Position numbers and translations under genes: made by a program
From: DASXUX01 sp036504595
GTDB lineage: Bacteria; Planctomycetota; SZUA-567; H5-PLA8
NCBI GenBank assembly: GCA_036504595.1
Contig: DASXUX010000081.1
Span: forward strand, 62,001 to 126,000
Length of the DNA stretch: 64,000 nt
Direction: 5' to 3'
Notes under the pieces: model-generated
Databases searched by the model: none
What the model was told of the DNA's origin: nothing
The model's input: the letters and a program-made list of their open reading frames with translations, nothing else
In this document: positions 50,157 to 60,158 of the stretch, piece by piece
Numbering within the stretch: the stretch's first letter is position 1
Layout: every line of letters begins with the position of its first letter

Positions 50157-51940
50157 ACGTGCTCGGAATCGCTTACGGCCATAATGCGACAGTCTGCCTC
50201 GTGCAGGATGGGGCGATCACGTTCTGCCAAAGCGAGGAACGATTCAATCGCATCAAGAACAGCACCGGTTTCCCCGCTCAGACGCTCGACTACATCTATC
50301 GGCATCTGGTTCCTCCGGAGAAGATCGATTTGGCCGTGCTGTTCCAGGAGTCCGTCTATGGCTATCTGTTTCTGAGGAGATACGGTTTCAAGGCTTTCCA
50401 GTACGGCTTCTATCTGGATCCGAGTCTGCTCGTCTCGGGCCTGAAGGCGCGATTCCTCGATACGGACGTCGGTTGGCGCCTCTGGAAGATACGCGTGCAA
50501 ACGAACGAGAAACGCGTGCGATTGCGTGATGAGGCGATGGCCTATTATACGAAAGAGCTTCGCCTGCCGCGCGAGAAGATAGCGTTCCTGAACCATCACC
50601 TTGCGCACGCCTATAGTGTGGTGCCCGCGATTCCGAACGGTGAAGAAACGCTCGTTTTCACACTGGATGGAGTGGGCGATTGGACCTGCGCCACGGTCAG
50701 CCGTGTAAAGTCGAATCGCGTGGAGGTTCTTTCCAAGACCGATCACCAGCATTCGCTTGGCTATTACTATGCTGAGACGACTGGCATTCTGGGGATGCGA
50801 ATAGGCGAACACGAATTCAAGGTCATGGGGTTGGCGCCCTATTCGAGCAAGGCTTTCTACGAGCCCATCCTGGTCGAACTGAGGAAACTGCTCACCGTTG
50901 ACGATGCCGGCCAGTGGCGGGGTGCGGTCAAGCCTGTCGCATTACGCCATGCGCTCGATAAGGTGTATCGCTTCCGCAGATTCGACAACGTAGCTGGAGC
51001 GATTCAGGCGCTCGCCGAGGAGCTGATCCAGAAATGGGTCCATATCTGGATAAGGAAGACAGGGTGCCGGAATATTGCCGTGGCCGGCGGAGTCTTCCTG
51101 AACGTGAAGGCCTGCCAGAGAATCGCGGAATCTCCGGAGGTGAAAAGCATTTTCGTCATGCCCTCGGCGGGCGATGAAACATGTGCTCTCGGCGCTGCGG
51201 TGTGGGGCCATCTGAAGGCTGCGCCCGCATCCGCAATCAAACCGCTGGAAGATCTTTATCTAGGGGTCTCCTACACGGATGCCGAAATGGAGGAGACGCT
51301 CCGATCCACTGACGCGGCCCGGCGCTACGACATTGAGACTCCCGAACGGATGAGCCGGCGGGTTGCGGAGCTTCTGGCCGGAAACGAGATCGTCGCGCGC
51401 TGTACCGGACGAATGGAGTTTGGCGCGCGCGCGTTGGGAAACCGGTCCATTCTGGCGAACCCATCGGATTTCAGGAACGTGCAACTGATAAATGACGCCA
51501 TCAAGTGCCGCGATTTCTGGATGCCGTTCGCGCCATCCATTCTGGAAGAAGACATGCCGCGGTACGTGCTGCGACCCAGCCTCATTTTCGCTCCGTACAT
51601 GTGCATCACTTTCGACAGCACCGATGCGGCACGCCGTGATCTGACAGCCGCCTTGCACCCAAAAGACAAGACGCTTCGGCCACAGGCCGTCCGGAAATCC
51701 TGGAACCCGGAGTACTACGATCTACTTCAGGAATTCAAGGCCCTGACTGGGATTGGCGGGGTGCTGAATACCAGCTTCAACTTGCACGGGGAGCCTAACG
51801 TTTGCAGTCCCGAGGACGCCATAAAGACCGTGGATAGGTCTTGTTTGAAGTACTTGGCCTTGGGTAAATTTCTGTTGAAAAAGCGAACGGACGCGACGCC
51901 TTCATCGCAAGGCGTGTCAAAGCCCTTGGGCGTTGTTTGA
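50153..51940 (+). CDS. Carbamoyltransferase of the NodU/CmcH/TobZ family (first copy)
   Basis: A 595-residue O-carbamoyltransferase. The N-terminal Kae1-like domain opens LGIAYGHNATVCLVQDG and has NHHLAHAYSVV (metal-binding His pair) and VFTLDGVGDWT; the C-terminal YrdC-like domain has GRMEFGARALGNRSILANP and GVLNTSFNLHGEP. The family makes carbamoyl-AMP from carbamoyl phosphate and ATP and transfers the carbamoyl group to a sugar hydroxyl. It lies in the polysaccharide operon, overlapping the flippase stop by 4 bases. The acceptor sugar is unknown. Confidence 0.94.
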   Translation: MNVLGIAYGHNATVCLVQDGAITFCQSEERFNRIKNSTGFPAQTLDYIYRHLVPPEKIDLAVLFQESVYGYLFLRRYGFKAFQYGFYLDPSLLVSGLKARFLDTDVGWRLWKIRVQTNEKRVRLRDEAMAYYTKELRLPREKIAFLNHHLAHAYSVVPAIPNGEETLVFTLDGVGDWTCATVSRVKSNRVEVLSKTDHQHSLGYYYAETTGILGMRIGEHEFKVMGLAPYSSKAFYEPILVELRKLLTVDDAGQWRGAVKPVALRHALDKVYRFRRFDNVAGAIQALAEELIQKWVHIWIRKTGCRNIAVAGGVFLNVKACQRIAESPEVKSIFVMPSAGDETCALGAAVWGHLKAAPASAIKPLEDLYLGVSYTDAEMEETLRSTDAARRYDIETPERMSRRVAELLAGNEIVARCTGRMEFGARALGNRSILANPSDFRNVQLINDAIKCRDFWMPFAPSILEEDMPRYVLRPSLIFAPYMCITFDSTDAARRDLTAALHPKDKTLRPQAVRKSWNPEYYDLLQEFKALTGIGGVLNTSFNLHGEPNVCSPEDAIKTVDRSCLKYLALGKFLLKKRTDATPSSQGVSKPLGVV

Positions 51941-51949
51941 GCAAAACAC

Positions 51950-52831
51950 GTGTACATCGTTCGCTTAATGGGCGGAATGGGCAACCAGATGTTTCAGTAT
52001 GCGGCGGCGCGAGCACTTTCTCTGCGGCACGGAGTCGATTTCAAACTGGATCGCTGGTTCTTGGATCAAAAGCCTCGACATGCAAGCTATGTTCTGCGTG
52101 ACTATGAGCTGGGCGTCTTCCGCATCAAGGAAAGCTTCGCTGCATCCAGTGAAATTCGCCGCCATCGCGGGGCGCTGGGACAACGGCGCCACCACCTGTG
52201 GGCGTCCAGTCTGCTCAATGAGCTGGGCATCGTGAAGCTTTATCGGGAACGCACTCCGGTCTTCGACACCGAGGTGCTTCATCTTCCCGATGGAACGTTT
52301 TTGGAAGGCCATTTCCAATCCCCAAAGTACTTCGACGACTTTTCCGATCAGATCCGGCGGGAATTTGCGTTCAAGCAGGAGTTGCCACCGCATTCGCTGG
52401 ACCTTCTGAACGCGATCGAGAGCGGACCATCGCTGTGCCTGAACGTGCGCCGTACCGACTACCTTGCAACGCCTTTGCACGGCGTTTGTGGAGCGGAGTA
52501 CTACAAGTCTGCCTATGCATGGGTGGCCGCAAAGCTAGGCCATGCTCGAACGTATGTCTTTTCGGACGACTTGGATTGGTGCCGCGAAAATCTGTCTTTT
52601 TTGCCAGAGACAGTCTTTGTCGAGCACGAGCACGCCGGAGCGAAGTTTGAACATTACCTTCAGTTGATGTCGCGCTGCAAGCACTTCATCATTCCGAACA
52701 GCACCTTCGGCTGGTGGGCGGCATGGCTCTCGACCTTTCCGGAGAAGCTTGTTGTCGCACCCAAGCTATGGTTCGCAGGAACGAAGGACACTCGCGACGA
52801 CATGATGCCTCAACAATGGCACCGGATGTAA
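51950..52831 (+). CDS. GT11 family glycosyltransferase (alpha-1,2-fucosyltransferase-like)
   Basis: A 293-residue glycosyltransferase starting at GTG 51950. It opens YIVRLMGGMGNQMFQYAAAR, the donor-site motif of GT11, and has CLNVRRTDYL, where most members have HxRRxDY (Asn replaces His). The end motif FIIPNSTFGWWAAWLS is also typical of the family. GT11 enzymes transfer L-fucose from GDP-fucose in alpha-1,2 linkage; the donor is inferred from the family. The stop overlaps the next start by one base (TAATG). Confidence 0.9.
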   Translation: MYIVRLMGGMGNQMFQYAAARALSLRHGVDFKLDRWFLDQKPRHASYVLRDYELGVFRIKESFAASSEIRRHRGALGQRRHHLWASSLLNELGIVKLYRERTPVFDTEVLHLPDGTFLEGHFQSPKYFDDFSDQIRREFAFKQELPPHSLDLLNAIESGPSLCLNVRRTDYLATPLHGVCGAEYYKSAYAWVAAKLGHARTYVFSDDLDWCRENLSFLPETVFVEHEHAGAKFEHYLQLMSRCKHFIIPNSTFGWWAAWLSTFPEKLVVAPKLWFAGTKDTRDDMMPQQWHRM

Positions 52832-53922
52832 TGGACCGCTCAGCGGACGGGTTGCGCATCGTCCTTTGCGAAGACTGGTACTATCCTATTTACGGGGAGG
52901 TATTCCGGCTGCGCTTTGAAGAACTGGGCGCGCAGGTGTTGCCGCTCAAGACTCGGGATTTCTTCCCGGATCTAGGATCGCCTCTCACCTGGAACGTTCG
53001 TACATGGAGCCAGTACTTACAGCGCAGGTGGCGCATTGGGCCGTGTGTCGCTCGGCTCAACGCTGCCCTTCTCGCCGCCGCAAGGGACGTTCAGGCCGAA
53101 ATGGTCTTTCTCTACCGGTGTGATCTCATCTGGCCCAAGACACTCCGCCGCCTGCGGGAGCTGGGCGTTCGTGTGCTGGGCTATAACAATGACGATCCAT
53201 TTTCACCTCGGCATTCATGGTACAAATGGCGCTTGTTGAAACGCGGCATACGCTATCACGACATCTTCTTTGCCGCTCGCGATAAAAACCTTGCGGAGTA
53301 TACCGCCGCCGGGTGCTCGAATTCCGAACTGCTCCGGTTTAACTACGTGCGCGAACTTCATTACCCGCTGTCAGAACTAAGCGCCCCTTCACATATGTGC
53401 GATGTGTCCTTTGCCGGCCATTGGGAAGATGATGGGCGGGAGGAGCACCTCCTGGCAATCACGCAAGACCCTGCCATCCGCCTGCGGCTTTATGGCACCG
53501 ACTGGCACAGATGCCGTCACTACGCGTTGCTCAATCGAGTTGCCGGGTTAATTCGCCCTGCATATGGGCCCGAGTACAACCTGGTGCTCAACTCCTCCAG
53601 GATCGTTCTTTCGTTTCACTCACGAATGAACAACGATACGTCCACCTCGCGAAGTTTTGAGATTCCGGCGTCCGGCGCGTTCATGCTCAGCCAGTACAGT
53701 GATGACCTCAACTCCTTGTTCCAGGAAGGTGTCGAAGCTGAGTACTTCCGCTGCAAGGAGGAGATGCTCGACAAAATCCGCTTCTATCTCGCGAACGATG
53801 ACGCTCGCAAACGAATTGCAGCCGCTGGGCGTGCGCGCCTGCTGCGCGATGGGCACGAGGCGCTGGATCGTGTGCGCCAAATACTAGCTGCATACGAAAG
53901 GCTGAAGAGACGGCATGCCTAA
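52831..53922 (+). CDS. CgeB-type glycosyltransferase
   Basis: A 363-residue protein starting at ATG 52831, which overlaps the stop of the previous gene; a longer frame upstream runs antiparallel to no known motif and lies inside that gene. It resembles DUF3880/CgeB-type glycosyltransferases (Rossmann-like GT-B fold): LRIVLCEDWYYPIYGEVFRL, VFLYRCDLIWPKTLRRLRE, YNNDDPFSPRHSWYKWR, DVSFAGHWEDDGREEHL, and SFHSRMNNDTSTSRSFEIPA, where the last part contains the donor-binding region. The sugar is unknown. Confidence 0.8.
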   Translation: MDRSADGLRIVLCEDWYYPIYGEVFRLRFEELGAQVLPLKTRDFFPDLGSPLTWNVRTWSQYLQRRWRIGPCVARLNAALLAAARDVQAEMVFLYRCDLIWPKTLRRLRELGVRVLGYNNDDPFSPRHSWYKWRLLKRGIRYHDIFFAARDKNLAEYTAAGCSNSELLRFNYVRELHYPLSELSAPSHMCDVSFAGHWEDDGREEHLLAITQDPAIRLRLYGTDWHRCRHYALLNRVAGLIRPAYGPEYNLVLNSSRIVLSFHSRMNNDTSTSRSFEIPASGAFMLSQYSDDLNSLFQEGVEAEYFRCKEEMLDKIRFYLANDDARKRIAAAGRARLLRDGHEALDRVRQILAAYERLKRRHA

Positions 53923-55426
53923 ATTGGCGCCACCGAAAGGCTTGAGTCCGGCTGCCGAACAGCGCAGGGACGAGGCACGGAGCGCGCCGCCGCTCTGGCG
54001 GACACCCGCGCTGATCTCCATGTGCATCGGACTTGCGTTAGCCGTTTTCGCGCACAAAAGCGAGGGACCGATGCCGCTCGCACTGGTCGGCGCTTTGTGC
54101 GCCATCCAGGTATGCTTGCTGAAATATCATCTGACGCGCCTCAATCTTCTGACCGCCGTCTATGGGTTCGTTTTGACTGCAATGGTCGTCCTTTGCGAAC
54201 TCCTGCAAATGTTTTCGGAGAATCTGCGTTTCGAGGCATGTCTGAGCAACGCGCTCTTTACGGAGCGCCTGAATGCACTGGCCAGCAGCACGCTCGTGGC
54301 AGCTAGTTGCCTTTATCATGGCTGTGCTTTGTTCTGGGCGGATCGGGAGAAATGGGTGCCCAGGGATAACGAAACCGCCGTCCGCGATTTCGCCCGCGAG
54401 ACTGCTTTGCCGACTTTGATCCTAGGTGGCCTTCTGCTCATTGCCACGTGCTATGGAACACTGATCACGGAGCAGCCTTATGCCAGCGACAGATCGCTTG
54501 AGCAAACAGCGATGCTGTCGTCGGCGGGCACGATGTTGTTGTCAATGTACCTGATTGTCATGGCGCTTGTCTTTACCATTCGCGGAGAGGGATACGAAAG
54601 CCGGAGCACGATTGTCGTCGCCATCCTGGGACTGGCGTTGGTTATCGTCTTCCGCTCCTTGCGCGGAGACCGCGGCGGGGGCTCCATCTATTTGGTTTCG
54701 CTGATGGCCTTGTTCCTTATTTACTCCAAACGCCCGACCCGCCAAAAGTACCTCTGGCTTTCCGCCATGGTTCTCGCGGTGCTCATCTTCTTCCAATCCA
54801 TGGCCTTCACCCGCCACCATGCGGCTGAGTATGGATTGTTAGGCGGCTTCGCCGAAGGATTCCAGCGCAATTGCGTTGACGTTGTCTTCGGTCCGAATGG
54901 TTTCGATCCAAGTGGCATTCAACTGCTTCCACAGGGCTATTGGCATTTGCTGAACACGATCGACTTATACGATCAGGGAGTGTCCCTGAATGGTTCCTCG
55001 TTCTACAATCTCATTCCGCAAATGCTGCCAGACTCTTTTGCTCAATGGATAGGGTACGAGCGCCCCTTGAACATCTCCTGGCGACTGGCGGAATATCGAA
55101 ACCATAGCGGAGGAATGTTCCTGATTGCGGAAGGCTATTGGAATCTAGGCTTAGCCGGCGCTCTGCTCGTGACCTTGGCGCTCGCGCGTGCCGCGACAGC
55201 GTACGAAAGCTGGGTGCGCCGACAGGATGCGGTGCTGCTCGGCGCATACCTCGGACTGCTGGGCCTTTTCAGCGTGGGCATGTTCTATGGACTGCAGAGC
55301 ATGGTCCGTGGGTGGGAAATCAACATAGCCCTCGCCATCTTGTTGAAGTACATGATGCGTCATCGCCAGCGTGGGCCAGGAAAACTGGCGGGAATGTCCA
55401 AGCAAACGTGCCGCTCAGCATCCTGA
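53915..55426 (+). CDS. O-antigen-polymerase-like membrane protein (Wzy candidate)
   Basis: A 503-residue protein with about eleven hydrophobic segments and one large outside loop around residues 300-400 (LLPQGYWHLLNTIDLYDQG), the layout of Wzy/O-antigen polymerases. Position in the operon between glycosyltransferases supports this. A charged N-terminal stretch of 28 residues precedes helix 1. The stop overlaps the next gene by 19 bases. Sequence motifs of polymerases are weak, so the call rests on topology and context. Confidence 0.75.
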   Translation: MPKLAPPKGLSPAAEQRRDEARSAPPLWRTPALISMCIGLALAVFAHKSEGPMPLALVGALCAIQVCLLKYHLTRLNLLTAVYGFVLTAMVVLCELLQMFSENLRFEACLSNALFTERLNALASSTLVAASCLYHGCALFWADREKWVPRDNETAVRDFARETALPTLILGGLLLIATCYGTLITEQPYASDRSLEQTAMLSSAGTMLLSMYLIVMALVFTIRGEGYESRSTIVVAILGLALVIVFRSLRGDRGGGSIYLVSLMALFLIYSKRPTRQKYLWLSAMVLAVLIFFQSMAFTRHHAAEYGLLGGFAEGFQRNCVDVVFGPNGFDPSGIQLLPQGYWHLLNTIDLYDQGVSLNGSSFYNLIPQMLPDSFAQWIGYERPLNISWRLAEYRNHSGGMFLIAEGYWNLGLAGALLVTLALARAATAYESWVRRQDAVLLGAYLGLLGLFSVGMFYGLQSMVRGWEINIALAILLKYMMRHRQRGPGKLAGMSKQTCRSAS

Positions 55427-56589
55427 TCGTAACGGGTTCACTCTATCAGCGCTCAAACGGCGTTCATTGGTCGGTAATTGAAACGGCCGGGCACCTGCAG
55501 TCGGAAGGCGCCCGCGTCGTCGTCATCGGCGAGAAGGACTCTTGCCTTCAGGGCCATCCGGAGGATTACGCCGGACTCAGTACGCACGCCTGCGCACGCG
55601 CCGGTCCAGAGTCCCTGCACTATTCGCCGGGTCTCTCAAGTGTATTGAGGAAACTGGATCAACGGCCCGACGTGGTAGTGATGAATGGGGTCTGGGTAAC
55701 CAACTACTGCACCGCCGCTCGGTGGGCTGGTGCCAGAGCCATCCCCTATCTGCTTACCCTACATGGCACGCTCAGCCCTGCCGCACTGGCGTTCTCACGT
55801 TGGAAGAAATGGCTGGCCACGCGCACCTTCGCGGGGTCGCTGTTGCGGAATGCGGCCTGTCTGCAGGCGCTCACCGTCTCCGAGGAACAACAAATCCGGA
55901 ATTACGGCTGCCGTAATCCCGTATGCGTGATTCCCAATGGCGTCAGGATCGATGAAACCCCGGCAGGGCGTCGCCAGGAACTCCGCGATGGTTTTCTTCG
56001 CCGACTAGGTGCACAACGCGTTCTCCTTTATCTCGGACGGGTGGATCCTATCAAGGGACTGGACCTTCTCCTAAAGGCGTGGCAGCAATGCCGTGCGAAC
56101 AACAATGGGTGGAAGCTCGCTATTGCCGGACCCGGGCGCGAAAGTTACCTGGGCGAACTCCGCGGGCTGGCGGCAACGTTGCGGCTCAACAACGTCGAAT
56201 TCCTGGGCGCGCTGTACGGAGAGCAAAAGCGAGCTGCTTTCTTGGGCGCCGATTGCTTCGTGCTTCCCTCGCGCAGCGAAGCTTTGCCCATGGCGGCTCT
56301 AGAAGCCATGGCGCATCGCGCGCCGGTCCTTGTCACAGATGCGTGCAGCGGGTTGGACCTGGTTCGGGAACGTGCGGGGATCGAGGTGCCATGTTCCGTT
56401 GACGGATTGCAAAATGGGTTGGATCGATTTCTTGACATGAACGATGGCGAGCGGCAGTCGATGGTTGAGCGCGCGAGTTTGCTGCTGCGGCGAAACTATC
56501 ACTGGCCGGATATCGCGAGGCAGTTGCTTGACGTGTACGCCTGGATGGCTGGGCAAGGACCTAAACCGGAGACGGTGCACTTGGCATAA
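55408..56589 (+). CDS. GT4-type glycosyltransferase (first of two)
   Basis: A 393-residue GT-B glycosyltransferase starting at GTG 55408, inside the end of the polymerase gene. The N-terminal domain begins LSILIVTGSLYQRSNGVHW; the C-terminal domain has YLGRVDPIKGLDLLLKAW, VEFLGALYGEQKRAAF, and the donor motif LPSRSEALPMAALEAMAH (the E-x7-E pattern of GT4). It should add a sugar from a nucleotide donor to the growing repeat unit in the cytoplasm. Donor and linkage unknown. Confidence 0.9.
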   Translation: MPLSILIVTGSLYQRSNGVHWSVIETAGHLQSEGARVVVIGEKDSCLQGHPEDYAGLSTHACARAGPESLHYSPGLSSVLRKLDQRPDVVVMNGVWVTNYCTAARWAGARAIPYLLTLHGTLSPAALAFSRWKKWLATRTFAGSLLRNAACLQALTVSEEQQIRNYGCRNPVCVIPNGVRIDETPAGRRQELRDGFLRRLGAQRVLLYLGRVDPIKGLDLLLKAWQQCRANNNGWKLAIAGPGRESYLGELRGLAATLRLNNVEFLGALYGEQKRAAFLGADCFVLPSRSEALPMAALEAMAHRAPVLVTDACSGLDLVRERAGIEVPCSVDGLQNGLDRFLDMNDGERQSMVERASLLLRRNYHWPDIARQLLDVYAWMAGQGPKPETVHLA

Positions 56590-56614
56590 GTGATCTGACT
56601 GGCCAACGCTTGGA

Positions 56615-58369
56615 ATGCATGTGGCGATCATCCTAGGTATAAACGCTTTTCACGCGGATTCCGCGGCGTGCCTGGTTATCGACGGTGAACTGAAGGCAGC
56701 CGTCGCGGAGGAGCGCCTCGGCAGGCGCCTGAAGCATGATCCGGGGTTTCCAGTGGAGGCGATTCGAAGAGTCCTCGCCGATTCTGGCGTGCGCCTGAGA
56801 GATGTCACGCATATTGCCATCGCGCGTGACCCTGGTGCGAATCGGCTGGCCAAGGCGATGTACATTCTGTCTCGGCCCATTGCGAGCCTGGGGGCCGTTG
56901 TTGAGCATCGCCGGCGCAGCGTGCGCACGACGGATACGCTGGAAGGGTTGCCTGCACTCTGCGGAGAAGACCCGGAAAAGGTCCGCGCCGCGATAGTGCC
57001 CGTCGAGCATCACCTTGCACACATTGCCAGTGCATACTATCTTTCACCGTTTGAAAGTGCCACCGCTGCATTATCCTATGATGCGTCGGGGGACTTTGCC
57101 AGCCTGATGGCCGCGCGGTGCGAGGGAACGCACATCGACATTCTCGACCGCGTGTTCCTTCCGCACAGCCTGGGGTTCTTCTACACGGCTCTCTGCCAGT
57201 TCATCGGCTTCGATGAATTTGGCGAAGAGTACAAAGTTATGGGCTTAGCGTCCTATGGTAATGATGCTCACGCCGGCTTGATGCAGGAACTTGTCAGAAC
57301 GCGGCCGGATGGCTGGTTCCGCCTCAATACGGCGTACTTCGGAATGCACCAAGGCGGCGAGAGTGGCGCGCTGGACGAAGGCGGGCATCTGAAGATGGGG
57401 TTGCTGTACACTCCCCGGCTGGTGGAACGGCTCGGAAGGCCGCGGGGACGCACGGAGCCTGTGACCCAGCGTGAGATGGACATTGCGAAGTCTTGCCAGG
57501 TGCGCTTTGAAGAGATCGCAACACATTGTCTCATTGCCCTGCACAAGCGAGTTCGCGCGCCGCGCCTCGCGCTGGCCGGCGGTTGCGCGCTCAATGGTGT
57601 GATGAACGCGCGCGTGTCGCGGGAGACGCCCTTCGAGCAGAGTTACATCCAGTGCGCCGCTTCCGACGATGGCACGTGTATCGGTGCTGCCTATTACTGC
57701 TGGCATGCCGTGCTTGGCCAGAGGCGCCGGTTTCACATGTCGCATGCCTATTGGGGTCCGGAGTACCCAGAGAGCCGCCTGCGCGCGGTGGCGGAAGCAA
57801 GTGGTCACCCCGTGAGATGCTATGCTGACCAGGAGCTTCTGGATGCTGTAGTAGAGCACTTGCTGTCTGGACAGATTGTGGGGTGGTACCAAGGCAGAAG
57901 CGAATGGGGCCCCCGGGCACTGGGAAACCGGTCCATTCTTGCCAATCCATGCCTGCCCACAATGAAGGACACTATTAATGCGAAGATTAAGCGTCGAGAA
58001 TCTTTCCGGCCTTTCGCTCCAACGGTGTTGAGGGAATTCGTAGGCGAGTACTTTGAGCAGGATCTGGATAGTCCGTTCATGATGCATGTGGTCAAGATAC
58101 GCGAGGCGTGGCGTGCGAAATTGCCAGCAGTAACTCATATCGATGGCACGGGCCGTCTGCAATCGCTGCGACGAGAGGACAATCCGAAATACTACGACCT
58201 TATAGAGGCATTCAGGCGAAAGACCGGCGTCGGCGTTCTGCTTAATACTAGCTTTAATGAGAATGAGCCGATTGTTGATACACCCGAGCAGGCAATGGAT
58301 TGCTTCCGCCGCACCGAAATGGACGTGCTATGCTTGGGAAATTATGTGATCAGGAAACTGAGTAAGTAA
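56615..58369 (+). CDS. Carbamoyltransferase of the NodU/CmcH/TobZ family (second copy)
   Basis: A 584-residue paralog of the enzyme encoded at 50153. Motifs: ILGINAFHADSAACLVIDG, EHHLAHIASAYYLSPFE, LSYDASGDF, LAGGCALNGVMNARV and GRSEWGPRALGNRSILANP, then GVLLNTSFNENEPIV. It lacks the internal insertions of the first copy and is more typical of the family. Two carbamoyltransferases in one locus suggest two carbamoylated positions, or one enzyme with another acceptor. The start is ATG 56615. Confidence 0.94.
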   Translation: MHVAIILGINAFHADSAACLVIDGELKAAVAEERLGRRLKHDPGFPVEAIRRVLADSGVRLRDVTHIAIARDPGANRLAKAMYILSRPIASLGAVVEHRRRSVRTTDTLEGLPALCGEDPEKVRAAIVPVEHHLAHIASAYYLSPFESATAALSYDASGDFASLMAARCEGTHIDILDRVFLPHSLGFFYTALCQFIGFDEFGEEYKVMGLASYGNDAHAGLMQELVRTRPDGWFRLNTAYFGMHQGGESGALDEGGHLKMGLLYTPRLVERLGRPRGRTEPVTQREMDIAKSCQVRFEEIATHCLIALHKRVRAPRLALAGGCALNGVMNARVSRETPFEQSYIQCAASDDGTCIGAAYYCWHAVLGQRRRFHMSHAYWGPEYPESRLRAVAEASGHPVRCYADQELLDAVVEHLLSGQIVGWYQGRSEWGPRALGNRSILANPCLPTMKDTINAKIKRRESFRPFAPTVLREFVGEYFEQDLDSPFMMHVVKIREAWRAKLPAVTHIDGTGRLQSLRREDNPKYYDLIEAFRRKTGVGVLLNTSFNENEPIVDTPEQAMDCFRRTEMDVLCLGNYVIRKLSK

Positions 58370-58374
58370 CCGGT

Positions 58375-59286
58375 ATGGCATCTTGCATTCGCGCGGCCGA
58401 CTTGGTACCCGCACTGAGTGCGTGTCCGATTTGCGCCGGCTCAATTAAGCTATGGCGTGAGAAGGCGGGAGAGTACGGCGTCTTCAGGATTGAGAGGTGC
58501 AAAGCGTGCAGGTTCGCCTTTGTGAATCCGAGGCCATCGGTCGAAGCGCTGCTCCGATTCTACAGGGAGAAAGACAATCATGAATCGGAGCGCGGCCTGG
58601 CAGGGGTGTTGAAGGCCGAGGAAGAATACCCAAACGCGACGACCGATGCAGAACGGATGCTGCGATCGATCAGGGCACTGGATCGCACGGCGGAGCCCAA
58701 ACGTCTTTTGGATATCGGCGCCGGCTATGGCTTCTTCTCAAGAGCCGCCAAAGGGTATCAAGTGACCGCGATTGAAGCGTGTCCACGGGCAGGCAAGATT
58801 GCAGAGAAGGTTTCGGGTGTGCTGCCATTGCCCGTTTCGTTTGAAGAATACAGCAGCGAAGAGGGGCAATTCTCTGCGGTCTTGATGAGTCAGGTGCTAG
58901 AGCATTCGCACGACGTCCAACTGTGGATCTCAAAGGCGGCCCGACTGCTTAAGCGAGGCGGTGTGCTGGCCATCGCACTACCCAGTTTCAGCAGTATCTT
59001 CCGCTTGCTGCTGAATGAGCGGGAAGCGTACATATGCCCGCCCGAGCACTTGAACTTCTTCTCGCGACGCTGTCTTTCAGCCTTGCTGGCGCAAAACGGA
59101 TTGAAGGTGCGAAGTGTCAATTATGTTTCACGCATCCCGCGAATGGCCATCCAAAAACGATTCCCTTTTCTGGGCGCCATTGGGGTGCACGCGTCGTGGC
59201 TGGCCGCTACGGCGATACTAAGAGCGGTTGATACTATGAATCTCGGAATGATGCTCAACGTCTATGCAACAAAGGAGTGCGACTGA
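58375..59286 (+). CDS. Class I SAM-dependent methyltransferase with N-terminal zinc ribbon
   Basis: A 303-residue methyltransferase. The N-terminal CPICAG (C17, C20) and CKAC (C42, C45) pairs form a zinc ribbon typical of a subgroup found in sugar-modification loci. The SAM motif is LLDIGAGYGFFSRAA near residue 114, followed by VTAIEACPRAGKIAE and LMSQVLEHSHD. The C-terminal part (ECPPEHLNFFSRR-like CPPEHLNFFS) matches the same subgroup. It starts 6 bases after the second carbamoyltransferase stop. Substrate unknown. Confidence 0.88.
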   Translation: MASCIRAADLVPALSACPICAGSIKLWREKAGEYGVFRIERCKACRFAFVNPRPSVEALLRFYREKDNHESERGLAGVLKAEEEYPNATTDAERMLRSIRALDRTAEPKRLLDIGAGYGFFSRAAKGYQVTAIEACPRAGKIAEKVSGVLPLPVSFEEYSSEEGQFSAVLMSQVLEHSHDVQLWISKAARLLKRGGVLAIALPSFSSIFRLLLNEREAYICPPEHLNFFSRRCLSALLAQNGLKVRSVNYVSRIPRMAIQKRFPFLGAIGVHASWLAATAILRAVDTMNLGMMLNVYATKECD

Positions 59287-59321
59287 GTGAGATCTGTCTC
59301 TCAGACAGCTAAACAATTGCC

Positions 59322-60158
59322 ATGATCTCGGTTCTAATCCTCACCTTTAACGAAGATCAGAATCTGCCTGCTTGCCTGGACTCCGTCAAATGGTCCGACG
59401 ACATCGTGGTCTTCGACTCCTTCAGTTCCGACCGCACCGTCGAGATTGCCAGGGCCGCCGGGGCGCGGGTGTTGCAGCGCCGTTTTGATGACTACGGCTC
59501 GCAACGTGAAGCCGCACGCACGCAAAGCAATTTCAAGCATGAATGGGTGCTGGCCGTTGACGCCGACGAACGTGTCGATAGCGAACTGGCTGCCGAAGTA
59601 CTCTCGATTGCCAAGTCGCACGTTTCGCGTTTCGTGGCGTATCGAATTGCACGCAAAGACTACTTCATGGATAGTTGGATCAAGCGCTCGACACTATACC
59701 CATCATGGTTCGTGCGCTTCTTTCAACATCAGCGAATTCGATATGAGCCTCGAAAGGTGCATGAGTATCCTACTATTGACGGCCTGGTGGGGGAGTTGCG
59801 CGGCCATCTGTTGCATTACAGTTTCAACAAGGGGCTTGCTGATTGGCGGCAGAAACACGCCAGGTATGCCGAGGCTGAAGCTGCAGAGAACTTGAAGGAT
59901 CTGCGTTCTCGCCGGCAGGATCTCGCAGGCCTGCTCTGTATTGCCGATCCAGTGCGGCGACGCCGCGCGCTGAAGCAACTCTCCATGCGTCTGCCCTTCC
60001 GGCCCACGCTTCGGTTCATGTACATGTATCTGCTGCGGATGGGTTTTCTTGACGGAAAGCCGGGGCTGGCTTACTGCAGGCTTATGGCCGAGTATGAACG
60101 TATGATTGTGACGAAGATGAACGAATTGAAGCGCAGCGAGAAGAGTGTTCGAGACTGA
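59322..60158 (+). CDS. GT2 family glycosyltransferase (WaaE/KdtX-like)
   Basis: A 278-residue GT-A glycosyltransferase. It opens ISVLILTFNEDQNLPACLDS and continues WSDDIVVFDSFSSDRTVEIA, VLAVDADERVD (the DxD-like metal site), RIRYEPRKVHEYP and LLHYSFNKGLADW, the pattern of WaaE/KdtX-type beta-glycosyltransferases that act on lipopolysaccharide cores. The tail is basic and helical and may bind membrane. The stop overlaps the next gene by about 14 bases. Sugar unknown. Confidence 0.9.
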   Translation: MISVLILTFNEDQNLPACLDSVKWSDDIVVFDSFSSDRTVEIARAAGARVLQRRFDDYGSQREAARTQSNFKHEWVLAVDADERVDSELAAEVLSIAKSHVSRFVAYRIARKDYFMDSWIKRSTLYPSWFVRFFQHQRIRYEPRKVHEYPTIDGLVGELRGHLLHYSFNKGLADWRQKHARYAEAEAAENLKDLRSRRQDLAGLLCIADPVRRRRALKQLSMRLPFRPTLRFMYMYLLRMGFLDGKPGLAYCRLMAEYERMIVTKMNELKRSEKSVRD